A stretch of DNA of 64,000 nt from Streptomyces sp. NBC_00162 (GTDB lineage: Bacteria > Actinomycetota > Actinomycetes > Streptomycetales > Streptomycetaceae). The DNA lies in contig NZ_CP102510.1 of NCBI RefSeq assembly GCF_024611995.1, positions 248,001-312,000 of the forward strand, read 5' to 3'. The notes below the pieces were generated by a model, which was not told the origin of the DNA, searched no databases, and saw only the letters and a program-made list of their open reading frames with translations. Below, one piece after another: positions 27,264 to 36,138 of this stretch (positions are counted from its first letter, which is position 1; every line of letters starts with the position of its first letter). A program made the position numbers and the translations under genes.

Positions 27264-27686
27264 ATGGAGTGGTTCGAGCAGGTCCGGGCAGCGGAACAGC
27301 TCGGCGATTGGGATACGGCCATCGCACTGGTCAGCGTCCGCGCCGAGTGCTACTCCACCGATTCCCACGCGCACGACAACCATCTGTGGCACATGCGGTT
27401 GCTCGTCTGTGCGGAGCGGTTCCCGGAACTCACGGAACTCGCACTCACGGACGTCCACGCGCGCCGCAGACTCAACAGATCGCTTCACGAACGGAAGATG
27501 GACGCCGCGCTGCGCCACCGTGCTCAGGACGGCGACAGTGGCGCCCTGTATCGCCTTGTCAGGTTGTTGTGCGAGACGGGTCGGGTCCAGGAGGCCTCTC
27601 GAGCGGTCCAGGATCTCGGCCCAGAGGATGCGTACGCGCAACAGCTCGTGGCCGGCTATCGAACGTCCTCGAGCGGGGCGCGGTAA
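27264..27686 (+). CDS. Hypothetical helical-repeat protein
   Basis: 140 residues, nearly all helical, starting MEWFEQVRAAEQLGDWDTAI and including LHERKMDAALRHRAQDGDSG and LVRLLCETGRVQEASRAVQD. The paired-helix rhythm with small residues at turn positions resembles TPR or SEL1-type repeats, so a scaffold role is likely. I chose the ATG at 27264 because coding character begins there; the frame is open upstream. Isolated gene with no clear partner. Confidence 0.6.
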   Translation: MEWFEQVRAAEQLGDWDTAIALVSVRAECYSTDSHAHDNHLWHMRLLVCAERFPELTELALTDVHARRRLNRSLHERKMDAALRHRAQDGDSGALYRLVRLLCETGRVQEASRAVQDLGPEDAYAQQLVAGYRTSSSGAR

Positions 27687-27897
27687 CGCTCTGCACCTGC
27701 GGCCCTGACCCGTCTCGTTCGAATCCCTTCCGCTCCCGGCAAGGCCGGTCGCAATGCCGTTCTGTGAACTCCCGACCGGTGCGGGCTACCAGAGCAAGAT
27801 CTTTTGAAGTTCTTCTCTCCGGCCCCGTCCAAATCGGGTTCTGTTTGCCTCACCTGCTGCGACCGACCCACACGGGGCGGTCGTGAGGAGAACCGAG

Positions 27898-28830
27898 ATG
27901 ACGAACCTGACACCCCTGGCTACGCCCTGCCTGAACTGCGCCGCCCCCGTCGACCTGCTGGATTCTCAGGCCCGTGCCGGAGACGGCACGGCGGAGTACC
28001 TCGACCCGTCACGCTGGTGCGGCCGGTGCATGCGGTACCTGGACGACTGGGACCGGTTCTTCCTGCTCTACCAGCCACGGGTGCGCAACTACTGCCTGGA
28101 CAGGCTCGAGGGACTCCTGCCGGACAACGAGGACTTCCGGCAGGTCGCGGAGGACATCGCTCAGGAGACGATGATCACTGCGCACCGGTGCTTCCGGCGC
28201 TGGGACCGCCCGGAGCGGGCGATCTGGCGCACGGCCCGCAACAAGGTCTACAAGAAGTGCGCGGCCTACCGCATCGTGACCACGGACGGCTTCACCATCA
28301 CGATCAGGCACGCCTCCCCCGTCCTCCTTGAGGACTTCGGCCACGGCGCGACCGCGGACCCGGCCCAGGCGCTCATCGACAAGGTCGTCCTGTACTCCGC
28401 GCTCTCCCGGCTGCCCGTCCGGCAGCAGGAGGCCCTTGTCGTCCACAAGGCCTTCCAGGTCCCGGCGGCAGCAGCCGGCGACCTGCTGGAGCGGCCGGGA
28501 TCGACGGTCAAGACGCAGGCACAGCGCGCACTCGAGGTTCTGCGCGAAGCCGCCGCGAAGGGAGCGCTCGTCATCCTGCCGGGCGGAGCCCTCGTGGGGC
28601 TGTACAAGGTGCTGGAACACGTCCCCTTCGACACGGTCTCGAACAGCGCCATCGACTTGCTCACCCAGCCCCAGGTGTACCCGGTGATGGTCGCCCTCGC
28701 GGCCAAGAAGGGAGTTCCCTACCTCCGTGACCTGTACCGCACCCACCTCGGTGACCGGTCCCGCACCCCCGGACTCACCCCCCGGCGCGACCACGCGTCC
28801 GACAAGCACCGGCACCGCGGCGAGCTCTGA
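27898..28830 (+). CDS. ECF-like RNA polymerase sigma factor with N-terminal Cys pairs
   Basis: 310 residues. The N terminus has CLNC and CGRC pairs that may bind zinc. Then come a sigma-70 region 2-like part (FFLLYQPRVRNYCLDRLEGL, AEDIAQETMITAHRCFRRWD) and a region 4-like part (ALSRLPVRQQEALVVHKAFQ, then AAAAGDLLERPGSTVKTQAQ). A long C-terminal tail follows, with a short hydrophobic stretch near ILPGGALVGLYKVL. The ATG at 27898 has GAGGAG 8-9 nt upstream. No adjacent anti-sigma gene is seen. It probably directs a small regulon. Confidence 0.8.
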   Translation: MTNLTPLATPCLNCAAPVDLLDSQARAGDGTAEYLDPSRWCGRCMRYLDDWDRFFLLYQPRVRNYCLDRLEGLLPDNEDFRQVAEDIAQETMITAHRCFRRWDRPERAIWRTARNKVYKKCAAYRIVTTDGFTITIRHASPVLLEDFGHGATADPAQALIDKVVLYSALSRLPVRQQEALVVHKAFQVPAAAAGDLLERPGSTVKTQAQRALEVLREAAAKGALVILPGGALVGLYKVLEHVPFDTVSNSAIDLLTQPQVYPVMVALAAKKGVPYLRDLYRTHLGDRSRTPGLTPRRDHASDKHRHRGEL

Positions 28831-28918
28831 CACCTCCGAGCCCGCGGCTGTTCCACCCCGGTGCTCCCGCGCCTCAGCCTCCTCTGCCTCGGGTCCGGTC
28901 CCGAAGTCGACTTCGATG

Positions 28919-29680
28919 TCAGGCGGTCAGTTCTCGCGGGCCTCCGGGTGTGGGGGTGAGTTCGTGGCGGATGAACCACTCGGTGGCCAGGATCCTTTCC
29001 CGGGCCCTGGCCGGGAGCCCGGACAGCAGGCCGGGGAGGGAGCGGGCCCGGGCCGCTTCGGACTGGTGCGCATGGATGGCGGCCCACTTCTGTGCGATCC
29101 AGGGGCGGACATCGATGGTCGCGGTGATCATGTCGTCGGGGACGGTGCGCAGACGCTTGCCCACGCCCGCGACCAGGTCGCCCAGGTCGCGGGCTCCCGA
29201 GTGGGGGTGTGCGGAAAGGCAGAGGGCGCTCGGTTGCCATGGAGGGCCGGCTTGCGGGTAGAGGTCCTCGAGCCCGGCGGCATGTACGGCCAGGAGGACG
29301 ACCTGGTGGGTTCGGATGTGATCGGGGTGGCCGGAGGATCCGTAGGCGTCGTGGGTGAGCACGATGTCCGGGTGGAAGGCGCGCAGGTGGGCGACGACGC
29401 GTTCGACGGCCTCGTCGAGCGGGGCGTCGCAGAGCCGCGGTTGGCCGGGCGCCGAGGACGGAATCCGGTGATCGGCGTAGCCGAGCATGCGGGGTTCCCC
29501 GGCCCCGAGGATGCGCAGGGCTTCGGCGAGTTCGCCGGCGCGGTGGCTGTCGGGGGACCAGGTGGCGGTAACGACGGCTGTGTGGGCGCCGGCTGCGGCA
29601 TGCTGGGCCAGGACTCCGCCGGCCGCCAGGGATTCGTCGTCGGGGTGGGCGAAGACGCCCATCAGGCTCGGCACGGTCAC
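28919..29680 (-). CDS. PIG-L/LmbE family deacetylase
   Basis: 253 residues with the AHPDDE zinc motif at ~11-16 and the later HPDH motif (GSSGHPDHIRTHQ), as in MshB/Mca-type N-acetylglucosaminyl deacetylases and amidases. The family removes an acyl group from amino sugars or mycothiol conjugates. The ATG overlaps the stop of the upstream methyltransferase-Nudix gene by 4 nt, so it is the last gene of the five-gene minus-strand operon (33307-28919). Confidence 0.9.
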   Translation of the reverse strand: MTVPSLMGVFAHPDDESLAAGGVLAQHAAAGAHTAVVTATWSPDSHRAGELAEALRILGAGEPRMLGYADHRIPSSAPGQPRLCDAPLDEAVERVVAHLRAFHPDIVLTHDAYGSSGHPDHIRTHQVVLLAVHAAGLEDLYPQAGPPWQPSALCLSAHPHSGARDLGDLVAGVGKRLRTVPDDMITATIDVRPWIAQKWAAIHAHQSEAARARSLPGLLSGLPARARERILATEWFIRHELTPTPGGPRELTA

Positions 29681-30801
29681 GGGTTCTCCAGGGAGATGAG
29701 AGGAGGCCTTCCGTGGGCACGGCCGGCGTGTCGTTCAAGGCGGTGGGCCCGCGCGGCCCCGCTCGTGGCCTCATAGGCACGCACGGGCGGCAGGCTCCTG
29801 ATGATGCCGGGCCACACGGCGTTCAGGGCCAGGGCAGTTGGGGTGAAAACGGGTCCCAGGCAGGCCAGGGAGTGGGGGTCGTGCCACTCCCAGCGTTCGA
29901 ACAACATCGGCTCCCGGTTGGCCGGCTCTCCGCTCCAGGCGGCGATGCGGACGACCGCGGTCAGACGGGGCAGGCCCTGGGCGTCGTCCAGGAGCACGCT
30001 CAGCAGATGCGCGTCTGACTCCGCGGCGAGGAGGCCGGTCTCCTCGGCGAGTTCGCGTACGGCCGCGGCCTCGAATCCCTCGCCGGCGGCGTTCTTCCCT
30101 CCGGGCAGCTCCCACATCCCGCGGGTGGAGCGGCCCAGCAGAACACGGCCCGCAGGGTCGGTGACCATCGCGTACGCGCCGGTCAGCGCGTGCCCGGTGG
30201 TGGGGCCCTTCTCCGCGGCCGTGGTGTGCGCGTGGCAGGGCCCGCGCAGGACCAGCATCGCCAGCTCATCGGCAGGCAACCGCCCGGCATGCTCCCAGCC
30301 GGAGGTGAGCACGCCGATCTCCGCCTCGTCGAGCGCGATGTCGCGTCGCTCCTCCGGGGTGTTCTCCTTCAGCGGCGTGATCACCACGACCGTGCCACCG
30401 GGCCGCAGCCGCTCGCCGAGCCCGTGGAGGATCCTGGTGCGGTCCCGCAGGAAGGGATAGACCAGCCTCAGGGTGATCACGTCGTAGCCCTCGTCGCTCA
30501 GCCCGGCAGCATCGCCCGTCTCGATATCCAGCTCCAGCCACCGCACGCGGCCGGCTCCCGCGTGCTCGGCGCGCGCTCGGTCGACGGCGCTCGCGGCGTA
30601 GTCCACGGCGTCCACCTGATAGCCGAGGCCGGCCAGGAACACGGCGAGTTCCCCGGTCCCGCACCCCAGTTCCAGGGCCCGCCCGCCCTCCGGGGCGGGG
30701 ACGTGCTCCGTGAGCAGGGCCCGTTCCCTCTCCCTGAGCGGCCGGAAGCCCTTCCCAGCGGCGTAGTGCTCGTGCCATTCGTCCTGCCTGACATACCCCA
30801 A
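29677..30801 (-). CDS. Bifunctional SAM methyltransferase-Nudix hydrolase
   Basis: 374 residues. Residues ~1-185 are a class I methyltransferase (ALELGCGTGELAVFLAGLGY, then VDAVDYAASAVDRAR). Residues ~190-340 are a Nudix domain with a Nudix box (GFEAAAVRELAEETGLLAAE). I chose a TTG start at 30801 because GGAGGAG lies 8 nt upstream; the open frame extends to 30882, but no better start is seen. The fusion implies two steps on one nucleotide-linked or small-molecule substrate. It overlaps the PIG-L gene by 4 nt. Confidence 0.82.
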   Translation of the reverse strand: MGYVRQDEWHEHYAAGKGFRPLRERERALLTEHVPAPEGGRALELGCGTGELAVFLAGLGYQVDAVDYAASAVDRARAEHAGAGRVRWLELDIETGDAAGLSDEGYDVITLRLVYPFLRDRTRILHGLGERLRPGGTVVVITPLKENTPEERRDIALDEAEIGVLTSGWEHAGRLPADELAMLVLRGPCHAHTTAAEKGPTTGHALTGAYAMVTDPAGRVLLGRSTRGMWELPGGKNAAGEGFEAAAVRELAEETGLLAAESDAHLLSVLLDDAQGLPRLTAVVRIAAWSGEPANREPMLFERWEWHDPHSLACLGPVFTPTALALNAVWPGIIRSLPPVRAYEATSGAARAHRLERHAGRAHGRPPLISLENP

Positions 30802-30918
30802 GTGAGCTACTCCTCCGTGTGGTGGTGAAGGGTTCAAGGACGCCGGTCTTCGCGGAGATGCGCCAGGCCGACTTCCAGCCACCGGGCGCCTGCGTACCCC
30901 GCGCTGCGCCGCACCACC

Positions 30919-31362
30919 TCAGCCCCAGCCCATCTCGGTGTAGAGGCGCCCGGCCTGGATCCCTTCGATCGCGGCCTTCGTGTAGGGGACGATCGGCTCG
31001 GGCAGGGCGTGCGGGCTCCACCAACCCCAGGACAGGCACTTGTCCGGCTCCCGCACCCGCGGGGTACCGCTCCACCGCCGCGCCCGGAACACGAGCTGCA
31101 GCCTGGGACGGGTGCCGGGCTCGTCGATCACATGGACGAGGTGCGCGAGCACGAGGTCGCCCGGGTCGATCCTCAGCCCGGCTTCCTCCCACGCCTCCCT
31201 GACCAGACCGGCGCTCGCTGCCTCCTGCTCGCAGTGGCCCGCCAGATAGTGGTGCGTGTCGCCTGCGTACGCGGAGTCGGGGTGGCGCCTCCCCAGGAGG
31301 ACCCGTCCCTCCGGGTCTTCCAGATGCAGATGGACCCCGACGACGTTCAAAACAGCGCTCAT
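30919..31362 (-). CDS. Nudix hydrolase
   Basis: 147 residues with the Nudix box HCEQEAASAGLVREAWEEAG and a typical beta-strand start (LNVVGVHLHLEDPEGRVLLG). The family hydrolyses nucleoside diphosphates linked to another group. It starts at the ATG at 31362, 4-nt overlapped with the upstream MFS gene (ATGA), with GGGAGG 8 nt before it. 117 nt separate it from the downstream methyltransferase-Nudix gene. Confidence 0.9.
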   Translation of the reverse strand: MSAVLNVVGVHLHLEDPEGRVLLGRRHPDSAYAGDTHHYLAGHCEQEAASAGLVREAWEEAGLRIDPGDLVLAHLVHVIDEPGTRPRLQLVFRARRWSGTPRVREPDKCLSWGWWSPHALPEPIVPYTKAAIEGIQAGRLYTEMGWG

Positions 31363-32762
31363 GCCCCGCCTCCCGCGACCGCGCCACCGCGCCGTGTTCC
31401 GCCGTTGTCCGGCGGCGTCGCGGGTACCACCTCGTCCGGGCGGCTGTCGGCCGGGGCAGGCAGGGGCGCGGCGGGGGCGGGAGCGGGCATGGACCGCAGC
31501 GTGCGGACGGGAGAGAAGTACAAGACTGTGCAGGGGACGACCAGAGCGAGCGCGCCGACCGCGAGGGCGGTCCGTACGCCGAACCGGCTTCCGATCCCAC
31601 CGGCGATGACGGCCGCCAGCGGGCGGGAACCGGCGGTCAGCCACGTGGAGACCGCCTGCATACGGGCCTGCATGCCGGCGGCCGCGACACATTGACGAAT
31701 GGAACGCTGCGTCGTGCCGGCCATGCCCGCGCAGCACAGCTGCACGAAGAGCGCGACCGCGACGGCGATCTGCCATCCGAAGCCGCGGCGGGCGAGGAGC
31801 AGCGGAAGCTGGACCGCGGGCGTGACCATCAGGGCCGCGAGCATCATCGGGCCGGGACCGTACCGTCGCGTCATGGCCGGTGCGAGCAGGGACCCCGCGG
31901 CGGCGCCGAGCGCGCCCAGACCCATCACCGCGCCGAAGGCGCCCGCCGGCATGGCCAGTTCGCGCAGCAGGTACAGCGCCCACAGGGTATTGAGCAGGCC
32001 GAGGCCGAGCGAGGTAGTGGCGTTGACCAAGGTCAGCGTGCGCAGGGTGACGTCAGCGAAGACGTAGTGCATGCCCTCGCGGATCTCCTCGCTCAGGCAG
32101 CCGGTCCTGTGATCCGCAACGAGAACCTCGGAGACCTCGTCCTTCTTGATCCGGGCGGTGCACCAGGCACTGATCAGGTACGAGAGCACGTCCACGAGCA
32201 GGGCCCGGGCTGTCCCGACCAGACCGGCGAGCGCCGCCCCGAGCTGTGTGCCGCACACTGCGGCGATGGCGAAGAGCGCCCCGATGCGGCTGTTGCCCTT
32301 CTGGATCAGGGAACGGTCCACCAGCGCCGGCACGATGCTGATCGCCGCGGCGTCGTGCATCATCGTCGCTGTCGCGTTCACCACGGCGACGACCATGAGC
32401 TGGCCCATGGTCAACGCTCCTGAAGCGGCGCCGAGCGGCAGGGACAGCACCGCGCAGGCGCTCACCAGGTCACCGCAGATCATCACCATCCGCTTGGGCC
32501 TGCGCTCGGCGATCACCCCCGCGTACAAGGCGAACAGCAGCGGGGGCAACTGACCGACCACAGCCAGCAGCGCCACCTGGCCGGTGGAGGCCTCCAGCTC
32601 GATCACCGCCAGGAGCGGGATGACCACGATGCTCAGGGACGATCCCGCGACCGATGCCGCCTCACCTGCGAGGTACAGGCGGAACGCACGGCGGCGCCAC
32701 AGCGACGACACCTCCGCTGCCGGCTCCTGTGATGAAGACCGGGCGTCAGGCAGCGTGTTCAC
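31359..32762 (-). CDS. MFS transporter
   Basis: 467 residues with about twelve membrane segments, starting FRLYLAGEAASVAGSSLSIV; the loop after helix 2 reads GVIAERRPKRMVMICGD (motif A variant). The tail is long and Pro/Ala-rich. It resembles MFS_3/enterobactin-exporter-like macrolide efflux proteins (MefA group). It starts at a GTG (32762) overlapping the stop of the upstream Nudix gene (GTGA), so the two are translationally coupled. It is likely the exporter for whatever the operon makes or clears. Confidence 0.87.
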   Translation of the reverse strand: MNTLPDARSSSQEPAAEVSSLWRRRAFRLYLAGEAASVAGSSLSIVVIPLLAVIELEASTGQVALLAVVGQLPPLLFALYAGVIAERRPKRMVMICGDLVSACAVLSLPLGAASGALTMGQLMVVAVVNATATMMHDAAAISIVPALVDRSLIQKGNSRIGALFAIAAVCGTQLGAALAGLVGTARALLVDVLSYLISAWCTARIKKDEVSEVLVADHRTGCLSEEIREGMHYVFADVTLRTLTLVNATTSLGLGLLNTLWALYLLRELAMPAGAFGAVMGLGALGAAAGSLLAPAMTRRYGPGPMMLAALMVTPAVQLPLLLARRGFGWQIAVAVALFVQLCCAGMAGTTQRSIRQCVAAAGMQARMQAVSTWLTAGSRPLAAVIAGGIGSRFGVRTALAVGALALVVPCTVLYFSPVRTLRSMPAPAPAAPLPAPADSRPDEVVPATPPDNGGTRRGGAVAGGGA

Positions 32763-33307
32763 GCAGGCCCTCCGGTCCGCGTTGCTCCCGGCAGGTCCGA
32801 GGGGAACGCGGCGGTGCTGTAGAGGGTGCCCGCGACGTACTGGTCGAGGACGGCATGGGCCAGGGGATGGCAGTCGGCCGGCAGACCGCCGGGATCCGCC
32901 CACACCACCTCGCTGTGCAGACCGGGCGCGGCGTTCCGTGGCTCCCCCGCCCAGCGCTGTGCGGTGAAGATGGCGCACAGCCGGCCCGCGCCCGACTCGC
33001 ATCGGTGATGCAGCAGGCCCGCGAACTCGATGTCCTGCGACTCCACACGGATGCCGAGGCTCTGGAGGGCCTCACGGCGCACCGCCGTGTCCAGCCATTC
33101 CGCTGCCTCCAGCCGCCCCCCGACGAGGGCCAGCCGGCCCCGGTCGACGCCGGAGGCGTGACGCACCAGAGCCGTCCTGCCGTCGGGGCGAAGCGCAACC
33201 AGGACGACGCTGGTGAGGGGCCGGTAACCAGGTCCGCGGAGAACAGGTTCCGAGGCGTTCTGTTCGACTGGGACCGGGGTTGTGCGGGGGGTGAGCGTTG
33301 TCGGCAA
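32759..33307 (-). CDS. Nudix hydrolase, first gene of the operon
   Basis: 182 residues. The Nudix fold is visible in PLTSVVLVALRPDGRTALVR and GRLALVGGRLEAAEWLDTAV; the box continues RREALQSLGIRVE and is less canonical than in its neighbours (REA..LGI instead of REA.EE.G), so catalysis may be weak or altered. TTG start at 33307 with GGGAGG 4-5 nt upstream. It heads the minus-strand operon and overlaps the MFS gene by 4 nt. The divergent gene begins about 320 nt away. Confidence 0.8.
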   Translation of the reverse strand: MPTTLTPRTTPVPVEQNASEPVLRGPGYRPLTSVVLVALRPDGRTALVRHASGVDRGRLALVGGRLEAAEWLDTAVRREALQSLGIRVESQDIEFAGLLHHRCESGAGRLCAIFTAQRWAGEPRNAAPGLHSEVVWADPGGLPADCHPLAHAVLDQYVAGTLYSTAAFPSDLPGATRTGGPA

Positions 33308-33630
33308 AGGTCCTCCCAGGACGCCGGAACCGAGCAGTGCTCGAACAACCCGCCACCCCTGGGTGCCGTAACGGCCCCGGGAGGGCGAAAACTTCGAACG
33401 TGATTGCGGGATCGTTGTCCAAGCCAGTCCCCTCGGGCATGGGCACGTTTGAACTCACACGTTCGAGTGGCCGCGGCGGCGCAGCACCCCATCAGGGACT
33501 TGCGCGGCCCCTCGGACAGCAGTTGGCCGGCTCCCGCCGGGAGGGGAACGGGCGCTGGCCCGTGCCGCCGGACGCGGAGCAGACGTCAGCGGGTAACAGT
33601 TCCACCGGACCCAGTGAGTACCGTCTGTTC

Positions 33631-34896
33631 ATGCGCAGCATCGGGCTGGAACAGCAGCGGGGCCATGTGCTCCTCATAGCGGGGGACATCGCCGTGAGGC
33701 GCCGAGGTGTCCAGGTGGCGCCGAGCGCCAACTTGGCCGCGATGGGCGTCGTGCCGGTGTCAGCGGTGCTGAACAGCGATGTCGCCTGTGACACGACGTA
33801 CCTGGACGGGGCACGGGATCCGAACACGGTGCTGACGCGCCTGCGGGCGGCGGCGGCAACGCCGGGTCCGCTGCTGGTCTACCTCACGGGCCGGCTGACG
33901 GCCGACCGGCGGGGCAGCCGCATGCATCTGGCGCTCGCGGGGACGACGGCCGCCACGGTGCGCTACACGGCGCTGCCCTGGGAGTGGCTGGGGGCGGAGC
34001 TGCGTGACCGTCCGGCCGGGCTGACCACGGTGCTGCTCGATCTCGTGGCGGACAAGGCGGCGTGGCCGCTGCTCCAGGAGTACGGCAGCCTGCCCGCCTC
34101 CCCGTCCGCGGAGGTGTACGGCGTCGTCTGCCCGCCCGGATGGAACGGCCTGGGCCCGGTCGTGAGCAGCTACACCCGGGCCTGGATCGACCAGCTCCGG
34201 GCCAGCCCCACCCGGCCCACCAACCTGCAGCTGCATGCCCTCGCGGTGGGCGCGGCCAACCTGCCGCCCGGCGTCCTGGTCCTTCCCGGCGCCCGCGAGC
34301 TCAGCGGCGTAACGACCGCGCCCGGAGCGGCTTCAGGCGTGTCCGCGCGGTCGGCGCCCGGGCACAGCAGCCCCGGCGCCGAACCGACCCAACCCGTCCC
34401 TCTTCCGGGTGATGAACTCCAGCGCGGACAGCCGCAGCCGCAGCACACCCCACCCACCGCCCCGATCGACGATCCGCGACCGCACATCCACGCCCTGGCC
34501 ACCGCAGGCCGGCACTCCGAGGCAGCGATGCTCGCGCAGGCGTGGGAGCAGTACGTCCATCAGACGCACGGTTCCTCGTCGACCGAGGCGCTGCACTGGG
34601 TGGAGATCCGGGCCGACCTCGCCCGGATGGCGGGCGACTTCCGGCTCGCGACCCAGCTGTGGTCCAGCGCGGCCCGCACCCGTCTGGGCTGCCACGCCCC
34701 GGACGCCGCCGAGGTGCATGCCGCAGCCGCCGGCGCCCTCTACTGCTGGACCCAGCTCAAGGACCCGGACGCGGCCCTCGACACGGGGCCCGACCTCATC
34801 CGCCTCCTGCGCGTACTGCCGGCCCTCGATCCCCGGCACCTGCAGCTCGCCCAGCACCGCCTGGAGTTCCTGCACCGCGCACCGAGCCGGCACTGA
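33631..34896 (+). CDS. Unrecognised protein: caspase-like alpha/beta domain plus TPR-like C terminus
   Basis: 421 residues from the chosen ATG at 33631; the frame is open back to 33298, so the N terminus is uncertain. Residues ~1-220 alternate hydrophobic strands and helices (GHVLLIAGDIAVRRRGVQVA, GPLLVYLTGRLTADRRGSRM, LTTVLLDLVADKAAWP), like the caspase-hemoglobinase fold, but I see no clear His-Cys dyad. A Pro/Gln-rich linker follows, then TPR-like helices (HIHALATAGRHSEAAMLAQA, then DLARMAGDFRLATQLWSSAA). It is divergent from the Nudix/MFS operon, so a sensor or regulator of that operon is possible. I do not recognise the family. Confidence 0.6.
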   Translation: MRSIGLEQQRGHVLLIAGDIAVRRRGVQVAPSANLAAMGVVPVSAVLNSDVACDTTYLDGARDPNTVLTRLRAAAATPGPLLVYLTGRLTADRRGSRMHLALAGTTAATVRYTALPWEWLGAELRDRPAGLTTVLLDLVADKAAWPLLQEYGSLPASPSAEVYGVVCPPGWNGLGPVVSSYTRAWIDQLRASPTRPTNLQLHALAVGAANLPPGVLVLPGARELSGVTTAPGAASGVSARSAPGHSSPGAEPTQPVPLPGDELQRGQPQPQHTPPTAPIDDPRPHIHALATAGRHSEAAMLAQAWEQYVHQTHGSSSTEALHWVEIRADLARMAGDFRLATQLWSSAARTRLGCHAPDAAEVHAAAAGALYCWTQLKDPDAALDTGPDLIRLLRVLPALDPRHLQLAQHRLEFLHRAPSRH

Positions 34897-34919
34897 ACGC
34901 CGTGCCACGCATCCGGACG

Positions 34920-35585
34920 TCAGGCCTCGTCGCCGTCGTCGTGCAGGCGCCGGTCGAGGTCGCTCACCCACCGCTGGGCCCAGGCGCGCAGCTCGGCCGT
35001 GTCGTCCTCGGTGAGGCCGTAGGCGGCGAATTCTTCGTCGTCGGCCCAGTCCGCGCCGGAGAGGCGGTCGCGGAGGTCGTGGAGACGGAACTCGTCGCGG
35101 CCATGTCGCCTGCCGAGGCGCTCCAGCTCGTTGGTGGTGCGGTGGCGTGAGGCCGCGTGTACGTCGATGAGGTCGCGTACGGCGCCGCGGTCGGCCAGGG
35201 CGCGGACCTTGGTGCCGATGACGGAGTCGAAGGCGAGGACCGGCCCATACTCGGTCTGGGCGGGGGGCGTCCAGAAGTGTTCCTTGAGGATGTCCACCTC
35301 GCACTCCTCGCCGGTGTCGGGGTCGGCGGCCATCAGGCGGGCCGACAGCGCGTCCACGTCGATCACGCGGACCTGCCAGCCCCGTGTGGCCAGGCCCTGC
35401 TCCAGGCTCGTGACGATCTCCGCCATCGGAGCCGGGTTCTCGGTGGCGACGTCGAGGTCCTGGCTGAGCCGCTCGACGAGGCCGTGGGCCTGGACGGCGT
35501 ACCCACCCGTGATCACTAGTGGGTACGGGGCGCCGATGTCGAGAACGGCGGCCAGCAGCCGCTGGTGCAGGTCGCTCAGCTTCAC
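34920..35585 (-). CDS. AbiEii/AbiGii-like nucleotidyltransferase (toxin candidate)
   Basis: 221 residues. The MNT-type core is visible: LVITGGYAVQAHGLVERLSQ followed by DLDVATE (GG...R.S.DLD), then the second acidic motif ECEVDILKEHFW. This is the family of AbiEii toxins, which transfer nucleotides to tRNA or other targets. GTG start at 35585, overlapping the upstream stop (GTGA) by 4 nt. The upstream 121-residue gene is the natural partner or antitoxin, though it does not look like classical AbiEi. Confidence 0.78.
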   Translation of the reverse strand: MKLSDLHQRLLAAVLDIGAPYPLVITGGYAVQAHGLVERLSQDLDVATENPAPMAEIVTSLEQGLATRGWQVRVIDVDALSARLMAADPDTGEECEVDILKEHFWTPPAQTEYGPVLAFDSVIGTKVRALADRGAVRDLIDVHAASRHRTTNELERLGRRHGRDEFRLHDLRDRLSGADWADDEEFAAYGLTEDDTAELRAWAQRWVSDLDRRLHDDGDEA

Positions 35586-35947
35586 GCCGCGGCGGACCTC
35601 GCGCTCGCGAGCTCGGGGAACGCTTCCTCCCAGACCTGCCGCACATGCCTGCTGACCAGGGTGCGCAGGATCGGCCACTGGGCCAGGAGGAGGTCGCGGT
35701 TCAGCAGGGTCACGAGGTCTTCGTGCTGCCCTTCTGCCAGGACGGTGCGGTACAGGCCCATGCGAAGGCGCGGGCGGTCCAGGTCGTAGGCCCGCAGTCC
35801 GGACCAGGCCACGTGCAGTGGCAGCTCGACCACGCCGTTCCGCGGACCTGCGAGTTTCTCCAGCGAGGCGGGCAGCCGGCCCGCGTACCGGGCGTGCAGT
35901 ACCTCGGCGGCCGAAGGCGCCGCGCTGCTGGAGGAGAGCGTGACCAT
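35582..35947 (-). CDS. Partner/antitoxin candidate of the nucleotidyltransferase
   Basis: 121 residues, mostly helical: PSAAEVLHARYAGRLPASLE, LDRPRLRMGLYRTVLAEGQH, LVTLLNRDLLLAQWPILRTL. No winged-helix motif of AbiEi is obvious. The ATG at 35947 has only a weak ribosome site, so translation may be leaderless or weak. The stop overlaps the nucleotidyltransferase start, a tight coupling typical of antitoxin-first TA operons. Function is inferred from this arrangement. Confidence 0.6.
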   Translation of the reverse strand: MVTLSSSSAAPSAAEVLHARYAGRLPASLEKLAGPRNGVVELPLHVAWSGLRAYDLDRPRLRMGLYRTVLAEGQHEDLVTLLNRDLLLAQWPILRTLVSRHVRQVWEEAFPELASARSAAA

Positions 35948-36138
35948 GGACCCGATTATCCCGCGTCCCGCCCGTCTCCGGTACCGCAGACGCGGTACAC
36001 CGCCCCGTCGGCTACACCACGAGTCCCGCCTGTGGCTTATCCGGCCTACGCGAGGCACAGTTGCCGAGTTCCTCGCGCTCGGTGCGGCGCCTTGAGGACT
36101 TGAGGAGGAGGGCGGCGGCTCGGGGTCCGGTGCGTGGT

